Positions 1-6,536 of a stretch of 8,852 nt of DNA are shown here, one piece after another; position 1 is the first letter of the stretch; each line of letters starts with the position of its first letter. The stretch is taken from NCBI GenBank assembly GCA_023229165.1, contig JALNZQ010000104.1:1-8852 (forward strand), given 5' to 3'. Source of the stretch: Methanothrix sp. (GTDB taxonomy: Archaea; Halobacteriota; Methanosarcinia; Methanotrichales; Methanotrichaceae). The notes beneath the pieces were generated by a model that made no database searches, had not been told where the DNA came from, and worked only from the letters and a program-made list of their open reading frames with translations. The translations under genes and the position numbers were made by a program.

Positions 1-380
1 TGAGTCTCAGGGTTGATGGACACTCCGTCACGCAGTTCCACCGCTTTTGGCACTTCGCGCAGAGAATCATTAACGATAACCCAGCTCTGATCACCCTCGT
101 CTTCATCCTGCCGACCGAAAAGGCGGTTATGAAGCGCGTCAGAGCCTCCATCATTTCTATAACCAAACTCACGTTCACGAAGATAGGCTCGCAGTGCACC
201 GGCAATGGATGTTCCCGTTAATAGGGCACAGCCATGAAGCGGGTCGAGGGCTAATGGCATATCTGCGAGGCTGTAGTTTTCGCCATTCCCCAGACAGCAT
301 GGTGTTTCCAGCGACAATTTTCCCCTAATCTCGATACGTTCAACAATTTGACGGCTAGTTTCCAAGCGCTCGTCTGTCAT
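1..380 (-). CDS. Cas7-like RAMP protein of a type III complex (partial, N-terminal 126 residues)
   Basis: Read from the sequence; the gene continues past the left edge. The first 126 residues form a RAMP (Cas7/Csm3-like) N-terminus. A glycine-containing loop lies near residues 30-33. The segment ADMPLALDPLHG (39-50) aligns by eye with the Csm3 backbone-cleavage loop, making Asp40 the candidate catalytic residue for target-RNA cutting. It is followed by TGTSIAGALR, the usual RAMP helix motif, and DGVSINPET near the break, a pattern recurrent in type III Cas7 proteins. The start ATG overlaps the csx10 stop as ATGA and has an excellent ribosome binding site, AGGAGG, seven bases upstream. It is the last visible gene of the minus-strand operon. 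The RAMP assignment is firm, but the exact subfamily (Csm3, Csm5 or a III-D specific Cas7) cannot be set from a fragment. Confidence 0.8.
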   Translation of the reverse strand, partial: MTDERLETSRQIVERIEIRGKLSLETPCCLGNGENYSLADMPLALDPLHGCALLTGTSIAGALRAYLREREFGYRNDGGSDALHNRLFGRQDEDEGDQSWVIVNDSLREVPKAVELRDGVSINPET

Positions 381-1885
381 TTAGTTGCCTCCTTTTGGGC
401 TTGGCGCAGGACATGTTCTATCAGAGCGACCGTATAATCCAGCGATAGAGAGTTCAAATCAGCCTCGGCACCTCCAATGGAGGGTGTCCGGTCCACTTTG
501 ATTATCTGCCAAATGTTGTTGACATTTTCTGCCCGCTCTCGCAGCCAATTGTCCAGACGCACATCACCTATCCAGGCGTGTTGGAATTGATCCCTGGCCG
601 CCTTTTTCATCCCATCCAGGTGTTGGATTATGATGGCAGGGTTGTTCTGCAGGAGCGCTCTGCGGGCTATGATACGCATCCGTGAAAGCTGGGAATTGCT
701 CGGTGTATTGGGAGGACGCCGGATCTTCTTGTTGTTGACCACAGATATCAGCTTTTGATCGAGCTTTTCCCGAAGCATCCTCTTGGCCATTTGGCGAGCC
801 TGGTTCTTGCTGATCTCATCTGTTAGAATGAATGGCAGAGGTTGAGTTGGTTTGGATCTGTATAATGGCTTAATCTCTGCTGCTTTATGCCAATTGATCG
901 CAAAGCGCCCGAATCCTTCAGAGCGGCGCTCGCCGATACCAGTATCAATCAGGGTTTGCAGGCGTGCCAGCAGACTTGGATCTGCCGGGTACACAAAAAC
1001 ACTCCCCGCCCGGATCGCTTGAGTCTGTGGCAAAGGCAAGTTCCATTTGCGATTAAATCCGCCTACTGAACGGATGCTCGTGAAAGCTCGTTCGTGACCC
1101 CGACCCAAGAGCGGATACAAGTTGCCAGAATATGAACCGGAAAGTGGATCGCGGATCAGCGTGTCGCTAAGCAAGGTCACGATAATACTATCTATCTCTT
1201 CCCCAACTTGGGCATACTCTTGCCAGTCATCCTGGATTTTCACATGTTTCAGTCGCGTTTTTCCGTAACCAGCTAGATGCGATCCTCCGAGTCCGACTAG
1301 AATACCTTCTGGTAGCAATGGTTTAAGGATCTGAAGGTCGTCCTCTCCGGCCAAAATCACCCCATAGAAGGTTTGTTCGGGTGCCAGGGCATCATAACGA
1401 AAGACTTCGCTTTTGCCTTTGGTGGGTTTTTGGCGGTTTTCACGAGCCGTGTGTATGCTGATGTTTCTATCCGGGCTGAGCATTTCTGCTCTGCAGATAC
1501 CCGCCTCGTTTTGCCAGACGTCACAAAATGGCTGTTTAGCCCTTTGCCACTGAGCCTCGCTGCCAGCATCCTCCAACGTAAAATCGTAAATCGTATTGTC
1601 TTTGTCTTTTTCCAAATGCCAGGACAATGGCGTTGGCAATGCGCGTCTACCCTGAACCAGAGGGTAGGCGTTCAGAAACCTCACCCTGCCGTCCAGAAAG
1701 AGACGTCGGAAATCTGTGTTGCCCGCATCAACCGGGTTCAGGCTTGCATAGCGGGAGATCACCATCCCTCGGATCGCGCTTCCGGGAATGAACTCAAATC
1801 CTACGGCACTATTAGGGTCTCCTCCTCCCAGACCAGTCGCCAACAACGGCTCCAATAGTTGCAAATCAAAGGTCAGCGCCTTCAT
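377..1885 (-). CDS. csx10: Csx10-like type III-D RAMP protein
   Basis: A 502-residue RAMP protein, probably the Cas5-like/large RAMP subunit of a type III-D-like interference complex. Visible features in order: a first RAMP fold with EFIPGSAIRG at 31-40; a Csx10-typical stretch of HTAREN at 145-150 and VFRYDAL at 161-167, followed by QTFYG; a first glycine-rich loop, LGGSHLAGYGKTR, at 199-211; a second RAMP fold ending in GIGERRSEGFGRF at 316-328; then a basic helical tail, about 355-502, containing SNSQLSRMR. No Csm3-type Asp lies in the first loop, so it is probably structural rather than an RNA cutter. I chose the ATG at 1885 because it overlaps the upstream stop as ATGA and has AGAGGGGG in front. 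The frame is open 12 codons further, but that part overlaps the neighbour and lacks RAMP character. Alternative: a generic Cmr/Csm RAMP. The Csx10 call rests on recognised motifs, not a search. Confidence 0.8.
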   Translation of the reverse strand: MKALTFDLQLLEPLLATGLGGGDPNSAVGFEFIPGSAIRGMVISRYASLNPVDAGNTDFRRLFLDGRVRFLNAYPLVQGRRALPTPLSWHLEKDKDNTIYDFTLEDAGSEAQWQRAKQPFCDVWQNEAGICRAEMLSPDRNISIHTARENRQKPTKGKSEVFRYDALAPEQTFYGVILAGEDDLQILKPLLPEGILVGLGGSHLAGYGKTRLKHVKIQDDWQEYAQVGEEIDSIIVTLLSDTLIRDPLSGSYSGNLYPLLGRGHERAFTSIRSVGGFNRKWNLPLPQTQAIRAGSVFVYPADPSLLARLQTLIDTGIGERRSEGFGRFAINWHKAAEIKPLYRSKPTQPLPFILTDEISKNQARQMAKRMLREKLDQKLISVVNNKKIRRPPNTPSNSQLSRMRIIARRALLQNNPAIIIQHLDGMKKAARDQFQHAWIGDVRLDNWLRERAENVNNIWQIIKVDRTPSIGGAEADLNSLSLDYTVALIEHVLRQAQKEATK

Positions 1886-2556
1886 TGTGAAGCCCCCTCT
1901 AGGACCGCTTTCTCGAACCATTGAAAGTAATTCTGTGTTACATCAGACCTCTGGGCGTCGAGAAACCAGGCCTCGAATTCTCCCCTGCCTCGGTTCCGGC
2001 CGGTTCCTGCCCGACGCAACGCCTTGATGCAGGCCGCCAGCAAAGCTAAGTCATCCTTGCTGGGGTCCGCACGAAACTCAAGAGCGGCCTCAAATGGCGT
2101 CTGACGCAAGATGACACGCATAGAGCGCAGTGTCTCCATTTTAGGAGTTCCATCGATTTCCATCGCCGTTTGCCTGCGGATGGACGTTAGCGAGTTGAGC
2201 ACTTGCGCACGAGTTAACTCGTTTCGCTCGAAACCTATTCTTATGGCCTGGCGCAGGTCGTCAGGCAGATGAGCCTCGCCTATGCGTATTAAGGCCTGAT
2301 CCTCATCCTGGCTGCCCGAAAGACCGAACAACCGTTGTGCAGTTATACGCCATCGTTCTGCCCGTCCCTGACACTTGAGTGCGAATAGTATGTTGACGCA
2401 CTCTTCGACCAACAGTCCTTTGAGGGCTCGTCCCCCTAAATAGGGGAGACCGTAAGCATCGTGCTGAACTTCGCGGTCCAACAGCCCAGCCACCCCGTCT
2501 CCTCTTCCGAAGGTGGCATCACTTTTTAGCACAAATTTCAGCCAGAACTGAGTCAT
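1882..2556 (-). CDS. Cas7-like (Csm3-type) RAMP protein
   Basis: A 224-residue single-domain RAMP protein, near the usual Csm3 length. The N-terminal strand is followed by a glycine-rich loop (GRGDGVAG, 17-24) and then LLDREVQHD (25-33). Asp27 lies where Csm3 has its target-RNA cleaving Asp. YLGGRALKG (39-47) is the conserved RAMP helix start. SIRRQTAMEIDG (125-136) and the C-terminal loop GTGRNRGRGEF (184-194) are also typical. Known for the family: Cas7 copies polymerise along crRNA and cut bound target RNA at six-nucleotide intervals. By inference this protein is a backbone subunit here. The start ATG overlaps the cas10 stop as ATGA and has AGAGG eight bases upstream. It in turn overlaps csx10 by four bases, so translation of all three is probably coupled. 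The family is clear; the precise subfamily is less so. Confidence 0.85.
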   Translation of the reverse strand: MTQFWLKFVLKSDATFGRGDGVAGLLDREVQHDAYGLPYLGGRALKGLLVEECVNILFALKCQGRAERWRITAQRLFGLSGSQDEDQALIRIGEAHLPDDLRQAIRIGFERNELTRAQVLNSLTSIRRQTAMEIDGTPKMETLRSMRVILRQTPFEAALEFRADPSKDDLALLAACIKALRRAGTGRNRGRGEFEAWFLDAQRSDVTQNYFQWFEKAVLEGASQ

Positions 2557-4130
2557 TTCAATATCCTCTCTAAGGGCACGAAAAATTCTAATGCTTCGAT
2601 CGCGTCAAAACATGTACATCGATCATCGCCTATCCAGCCAGTTCTAACAGAATCAGGATAACCGGGAACCTCTGGCAACGCAGGCAATTCATAGGCCGTC
2701 AGGAAATGTTCGACTGCATTCGGTTCGTTGCGAAGAATCTCATTTAACTTTTTGACCTTATTACGCCGTTCAACCCACTCATTTTTCGTCCGAAAATCAT
2801 TGACAATGTGGGCAAAATTTTCCCACGAACGCCAATCAGACCCATCCGACCCTAATCGCAAGGGCCGCATAGTCAGCCTACCTGTTCCAGATTTATATTC
2901 CCTCTCTCGGATCTGATCCAAATTTAGCACTGCGCCACTGACTGCAAAGTGCCAATCTATGGCCGAGAGGTCCCGTTCATTATGAGGTGGAGCCCTACGT
3001 TCGTTGAGGTAATCCTTAGAAGATTTCACCAACTCTTCAGACAATGCGTAGGCTCGTGAGAATGGGTAATGTGATTTGACTACTGCAACCCCTGCTCTAG
3101 CTGAAATAGGCTTTCCATCCTTAAGTGGTTTGGCCATAATCTGTCGAAGATAAAACTCGGTCACCGTCAGTGCCAGCCGCCCATTACAGACCAACGTGAT
3201 ATCATCACCACCCATCACAATCGGGCGAAGCGGGATCTTTCTATCCGTAATTGGTATCTCGCCACTGATTTTGCCGCGATTAATGCAACTGATTAGTTGT
3301 TGATACGTAGCCTTCAATGCCTCTTGCGCCGAATATTCTACTGATCGAGAGAAGTCACGAATCGCCTGAATATACAGACGGTTATCTTCTGGCCACGGGT
3401 GAGCATCGGCAATGGCCGCTACTCGTTTGCCCATTTCATTACCATCGATATGTATCACACCGATGTAGCTAAATTCCCCTTTTGTATGACCAAAATCATC
3501 AAATTCTTTAGGAATTTCGTAGCCCTGCATGGGAAGTTTGTGAGTCAAACGATCGTGAGCATCATTGAAGATTTTTTCTTTGGCTTTAACCTCCGCAGAT
3601 ATCCTCCTGCCGTCTTTATCCATATCCACAGCAGGCAGGCCTGTATACTGACAGTCTGCGGTCACGCACAACCCCAATAGCGGTGAGGAAGTCACATGGT
3701 CACGTTTTTTCCGATTCAATTCTTCAAGGATAGACTTGACCACCAGTGATAAAGCTTCTATTTTCCAATCGAACTCTCTGCTGGCGATAATTGCCTGAAG
3801 TCCTGGGGCTTCCAACAGCACTCGTCGACTCAAGCCACTGACGAACTCGTGTGCTAATTCGGTTGATTGGAAAATCAGCACAGTGTTACCCCCTCCCGCG
3901 TAAACCAACTCCGAAACGAGGTCATCGCGTTCTATAGCCACCTCGTCGTCGATAACGCCTTCAGCATCGACGTTGGTATTACCCAAGCCAGATAGCTCAT
4001 CGTAGACCCAATCCTGGGTAGCTCGTCGCACCAATTCAGAAGCACCAACGTTATGCTTGAGTAGGTTGCTTCCATAGATGTAATTCTGAATACCGGTTGT
4101 ATCTGCGGCTGTAATAGTCATTTTTTCCAT
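2553..4130 (-). CDS. cas10: Cas10 (small, HD-less, GGDD-containing cyclic oligoadenylate synthase subunit)
   Basis: A 525-residue Cas10, short for the family (many are 700-1000). Palm 1 covers about 5-120, with TTGIQNYIYG near the start and a degenerate GGGN (79-82) at the GGDEF position. Palm 2 begins with YIGVIHIDGNEMGK (222-235; Asp229 is a likely metal ligand), and MGGDDITLV (306-314) holds the intact GGDD active site. GVAVVKSHYPFSRAYALSEE (347-366) and DWHF (392-395) are typical of the domain. CVTADC (155-160) may be a remnant of the zinc-binding insert, whose second Cys pair is not obvious. No N-terminal HD domain is present, so ssDNA cleavage by Cas10 is not expected. The role would be making cyclic oligoadenylate from ATP on target-RNA binding. 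The ATG at 4130 has GGTGA six bases upstream. A second ATG at 4121 forms ATGA with the upstream stop and is an alternative start. Confidence 0.9.
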   Translation of the reverse strand: MEKMTITAADTTGIQNYIYGSNLLKHNVGASELVRRATQDWVYDELSGLGNTNVDAEGVIDDEVAIERDDLVSELVYAGGGNTVLIFQSTELAHEFVSGLSRRVLLEAPGLQAIIASREFDWKIEALSLVVKSILEELNRKKRDHVTSSPLLGLCVTADCQYTGLPAVDMDKDGRRISAEVKAKEKIFNDAHDRLTHKLPMQGYEIPKEFDDFGHTKGEFSYIGVIHIDGNEMGKRVAAIADAHPWPEDNRLYIQAIRDFSRSVEYSAQEALKATYQQLISCINRGKISGEIPITDRKIPLRPIVMGGDDITLVCNGRLALTVTEFYLRQIMAKPLKDGKPISARAGVAVVKSHYPFSRAYALSEELVKSSKDYLNERRAPPHNERDLSAIDWHFAVSGAVLNLDQIREREYKSGTGRLTMRPLRLGSDGSDWRSWENFAHIVNDFRTKNEWVERRNKVKKLNEILRNEPNAVEHFLTAYELPALPEVPGYPDSVRTGWIGDDRCTCFDAIEALEFFVPLERILK

Positions 4131-5332
4131 TCAGATTCACCATCCATTTTGGGCTGAGAGTCAAACCAGTCCTTCAAATAAGCAGATAAATTTGGCAGAT
4201 GTTCTGCGCCAAATACTCGCAATTTCCCTTTTGCATCCCACGTTTCCTCGATTTCATTTTGGATAACGACCGGAATGCCATCATCCTTATCTTTTAATGC
4301 GCAACATACTAATGCCACCCGCGCCTCATCCCCACCCATCTGACGAGCACGGATATAGGCCTCAAACAATTTGCTTTTTTGCCGAGACTTTTGCAGATCT
4401 GTAGTACAGGACAGAGCAAAAAGCTGATATCCGCGCATTGCTATTACATCAAGCTCAAAACCTCTATGTATCTCACCTTCTATAGGTTTTATATTCAATC
4501 CAGACTGATGAATTTGACACCTAGGTGCAATCTGCTTCAATGCCCAGAGGGTATAATGCTCAAGCCATAATCCATCCATCCAATCCGCTAGTTTATCCAC
4601 TCTTATGCCCCAACATTTGGCCAGATCTCCAAGCAGTTGGCAACCTTGCCAATGATGAGCCACTTTATCGAACGGTGGATTGACTGGAAGCGAGACCGAT
4701 TTTAATTGGGTTGCATTTTTTTTCTTTCTATCTCTTTCCTGACGAAGATTATTATCGCACCACGCTCGTAATTCATTGCATGGGATTCTTGCCAACTCAC
4801 GACATATATCGGATTGAAAAGGTTCCCAAGTAGGGTCTTCGTCGAGTATGTAACCGTGCAATGCAAGCAGATCCTGGATTTTGGGCTTGATCGATAGTGA
4901 AACTGAAGAATCCAAACATAATTGGCCACGTCGCTCCACAACCATTTTCATTGACCTTGCATCCAAGTAACTGAAAACAGGTTCGCGGCAGGCCTTCTCA
5001 ATGGCCCGATAACTATGGACGACCATGGTTTTGGTTCCGCCAGTATAGTTTAGGCCAACCTCCTGATCACTTAAATTTTTACATATATCAGTAACCTTAT
5101 TAGAAATATCAGCTATATTTGATTCTTCTACTTGAATAAACTTCCTCGTTGTTTCGTTAAGCCCCAACGAATCAGACAAACGTTGTGCTATCTTCAGAGT
5201 TTCATCAGTGTGAATGAAGTAGACCTGACCTTTCGGTTTTCTGAGCAATTTTGCAGCAACTATATTTGGCAACGGATTTGTGCCCACCAGCAGAAATAGG
5301 TGCTGGGATTGAAAGTCTCTCAAATTATTCAT
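4118..5332 (-). CDS. CARF-domain effector of the Card1/Can2 (DUF1887) type with atypical nuclease motif
   Basis: A 404-residue protein. Residues 8-145 look like a CARF (Rossmann-like) domain: strand HLFLLVGTNPLPNIVAAKLL at 11-30 and the ligand-loop motif NYTGGTKTM at 95-103, which in Card1/Can2 proteins contacts cyclic oligoadenylate. The middle (about 150-250) is a linker of unclear fold. The C-terminal part resembles a PD-(D/E)xK nuclease: GLWLEHY (254-260, Glu258), FELDV (292-296, Asp295), then ALSCTTD (306-312), where the family usually has ExK. KSRQKSKLFEA and RARQMGGDEARVALV follow. The ATG at 5332 lies two bases after the csb2-like stop. The frame is open 65 codons further up, but that stretch is an out-of-frame reading of the csb2-like gene and is rejected. 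By inference it is the cOA-activated effector for the Cas10 just downstream. Whether it still cuts nucleic acid is open. Confidence 0.8.
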   Translation of the reverse strand: MNNLRDFQSQHLFLLVGTNPLPNIVAAKLLRKPKGQVYFIHTDETLKIAQRLSDSLGLNETTRKFIQVEESNIADISNKVTDICKNLSDQEVGLNYTGGTKTMVVHSYRAIEKACREPVFSYLDARSMKMVVERRGQLCLDSSVSLSIKPKIQDLLALHGYILDEDPTWEPFQSDICRELARIPCNELRAWCDNNLRQERDRKKKNATQLKSVSLPVNPPFDKVAHHWQGCQLLGDLAKCWGIRVDKLADWMDGLWLEHYTLWALKQIAPRCQIHQSGLNIKPIEGEIHRGFELDVIAMRGYQLFALSCTTDLQKSRQKSKLFEAYIRARQMGGDEARVALVCCALKDKDDGIPVVIQNEIEETWDAKGKLRVFGAEHLPNLSAYLKDWFDSQPKMDGESEWKK

Positions 5333-5334
5333 GT

Positions 5335-6123
5335 CTAAACCACACTCGTAAACGCTCCAATACCAAAGTGGCTTGCGTACCCTACTGCCACCGGCCCTTG
5401 CACCGGCTCCGCAAACTCGATCCGAAATCCATAGCCGATCCCATAAGCCGACCTCCTCCCCCCTCCATTGCTCCTCCGGCAGGCGAAGCTCGCCCAGGGC
5501 GTCTCCCGCCCGCCCAAGGAAGTGCAAGGCACAGATTCCACCGCCTCCGGAGCCGGAAATCCCCCCAGGACCAGCAACCGCAAGAGATCGTGCTCCGGGC
5601 TGCCGATCTGCAGACCGGAGGCATCAACCTTCGGCACGCCCGCCCGCGTGACCTTGGGATGGCGCGTAGGAATGAAGGGCGTGCGGGAGACCCAGGCGCG
5701 GGAGCGGGCCAGCAGCGGGCACTGGCTGCGCTCCAGATCTATGCCGCCAAAATCCCGCGGTTGGCCGAACCCCTGCAGAATCACCTGGATCTCAAAGTTG
5801 TCTCCGCCCCAGACCCGATCCAGATCCCGCAAAGCCACCTGATCCTCAGATTCAAAGCCTACAGGAGCATAAATGGTGATGTGGGTGATCTCACCATCAA
5901 TGCCCTTTCCAAGTCCATTATTGGATTCGCAGAAGACATGTGCATGCCTGTTGCCATGCAATGGTTTTCCCTGCTCGTCACATCCCGTAAAGATGCTTGA
6001 GCCATTGGAGAGGCTGACCAGAGCAGCGTGGACTCGATCCGCCAAAATTATGGTATCCGCAAGTTGCGGTGAATTCTTACTCGCCACAGCATAGCGAGCA
6101 ACTGTAGGTCTTATCGGCATCAT
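5335..6123 (-). CDS. csb2: Free-standing Csb2 C-terminal (Cas6-like) domain protein, candidate crRNA-processing endonuclease
   Basis: A 262-residue protein matching only the C-terminal half of Csb2 (GSU0054 family), which in type I-G/I-U systems is a Cas5-Cas6 fusion of roughly twice this size. Recognised landmarks: TGCDEQGKPLHGNRHAH (46-62), with His60 and His62 as candidate catalytic residues; GEITHITIYAPVGF (77-90); RTPFIPTRHPK (147-157); and a closing glycine-rich GYASHFGIGAF (248-258), as in Cas6-type RNA-binding folds. The N-terminal Cas5 part is absent. It is the first gene of the minus-strand operon and ends two bases before the CARF gene. Two tandem ATGs (6123 and 6120) follow GGGGCGAG; a TTG at 6135 is also in frame. 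Sampled stretches of its 3' half are much richer in GC (about 65-73%) than the CARF gene (about 40%). By inference it supplies Cas6 activity. It could instead be a degraded Csb2, but the reading frame is intact. Confidence 0.75.
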   Translation of the reverse strand: MMPIRPTVARYAVASKNSPQLADTIILADRVHAALVSLSNGSSIFTGCDEQGKPLHGNRHAHVFCESNNGLGKGIDGEITHITIYAPVGFESEDQVALRDLDRVWGGDNFEIQVILQGFGQPRDFGGIDLERSQCPLLARSRAWVSRTPFIPTRHPKVTRAGVPKVDASGLQIGSPEHDLLRLLVLGGFPAPEAVESVPCTSLGGRETPWASFACRRSNGGGRRSAYGIGYGFRIEFAEPVQGPVAVGYASHFGIGAFTSVV

Positions 6124-6308
6124 CTCGCCCCGCAAAAAGGTGATGATACCAAAACATTGCCTACTGTTGCATTCAAAGAAAAACTGAGCTTTCTGTCCAT
6201 ATTTTCCACACAGAATGACGCGACGCAGAATTTAACTGAGGTTTCGCACAGCTCGATTTCCCTCCTCCACAAGAGATATATTTGCATATAGATAAAGCTT
6301 TTTATTGC

Positions 6309-6324
6309 GTAATATATATTAAAA
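6309..6324 (-). promoter_or_regulatory. Candidate archaeal TATA box for the CRISPR-Cas operon
   Basis: On the minus strand this reads TTTTAATATATATTAC, a good TATA-like element. It would place transcription start near 6285-6290 and a leader of about 165 bases before the csb2-like ATG. Its core is palindromic, so it could act in either direction. A nearer, weaker candidate is GGAAAATATGG on the minus strand at 6197-6207, giving a leader of about 50 bases. Judged by pattern only. Confidence 0.3.
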
Positions 6325-6353
6325 ATTTTGAAATAGCATCTCATATTTTATTA

Positions 6354-6377
6354 TTAAGCTGACTATTTGTGGCTTAA
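6354..6377. repeat. Small inverted repeat, TTAAGC / GCTTAA with 12-base spacer
   Basis: TTAAGC (6354-6359) and GCTTAA (6372-6377) are perfect reverse complements separated by 12 bases. They sit between the two divergent promoters candidates, so the pair could be a regulator half-site pair or a weak hairpin. A six-base match in AT-rich DNA may be chance. Confidence 0.25.
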
Positions 6378-6477
6378 ATGCCATTGAAATAAGTTCGAGA
6401 AGCTGCAAAAGAGAAGCCAGAACAATTGATTTGGACCTGGCCCGCCAAAGCCTGCTTGTGTGCCGGACAATACAAGT

Positions 6478-6492
6478 TTCGTTAAATTAAGT
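6478..6492 (+). promoter_or_regulatory. Candidate TATA box for cobT
   Basis: TTTCGTTAAATTAAG contains an archaeal TATA-like TTAAATTAA (6482-6490). The usual spacing of about 25 bases puts the start of transcription near 6511, giving a leader of about 25 bases to the ATG at 6537, or almost none to the GTG at 6516. Pattern only. Confidence 0.35.
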
Positions 6493-6536
6493 CTACTGGC
6501 GTTGGTTTCTTATAGGTGCAGACCTGGGCTAGGATC

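Larger units (their letters stand above)
6124..6536. other. AT-rich divergent intergenic region
   Basis: About 410 bases separate the minus-strand CRISPR operon from plus-strand cobT. The middle (6280-6365) is very AT-rich and holds an AATATATATT palindrome. I see no convincing gene, no tRNA, no CRISPR repeats and no cobalamin-riboswitch-like box. A purine-rich GGAGGAGGG on the minus strand (about 6260-6268) looks like a ribosome binding site but is followed only by a five-codon GTG frame. Both operons probably start here. Confidence 0.6.

Noticed and set aside
1373..1858. 161-codon plus-strand open frame inside csx10
   Set aside because: Antisense shadow of a well-supported RAMP gene, with no family features of its own.
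1886..1921. 12-residue N-terminal extension of the Csx10-like protein
   Set aside because: It overlaps the preceding gene beyond the ATGA junction; the ATG at 1885 has the better ribosome binding site and begins the RAMP strand.
5333..5527. 65-codon N-terminal extension of the CARF protein (start at 5527)
   Set aside because: It reads out of frame through the csb2-like gene, has no CARF or other family character, and the ATG at 5332 directly precedes the CARF fold.
5251..6000. 249-codon plus-strand open frame opposite the csb2-like and CARF genes
   Set aside because: Pro/Arg-rich composition typical of an antisense shadow in GC-rich DNA; the minus strand carries recognisable Csb2 motifs.
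6120..6344. Small minus-strand frame (74 codons, or 55 from an internal ATG) upstream of the csb2-like gene
   Set aside because: No recognisable domain, AT-driven composition, overlaps the start of the csb2-like gene in another frame, and no resemblance to the Cas5 half of Csb2.
6345..6536. Cobalamin riboswitch upstream of cobT
   Set aside because: No B12-box-like sequence or convincing paired structure is seen, and such riboswitches are rare in archaea.
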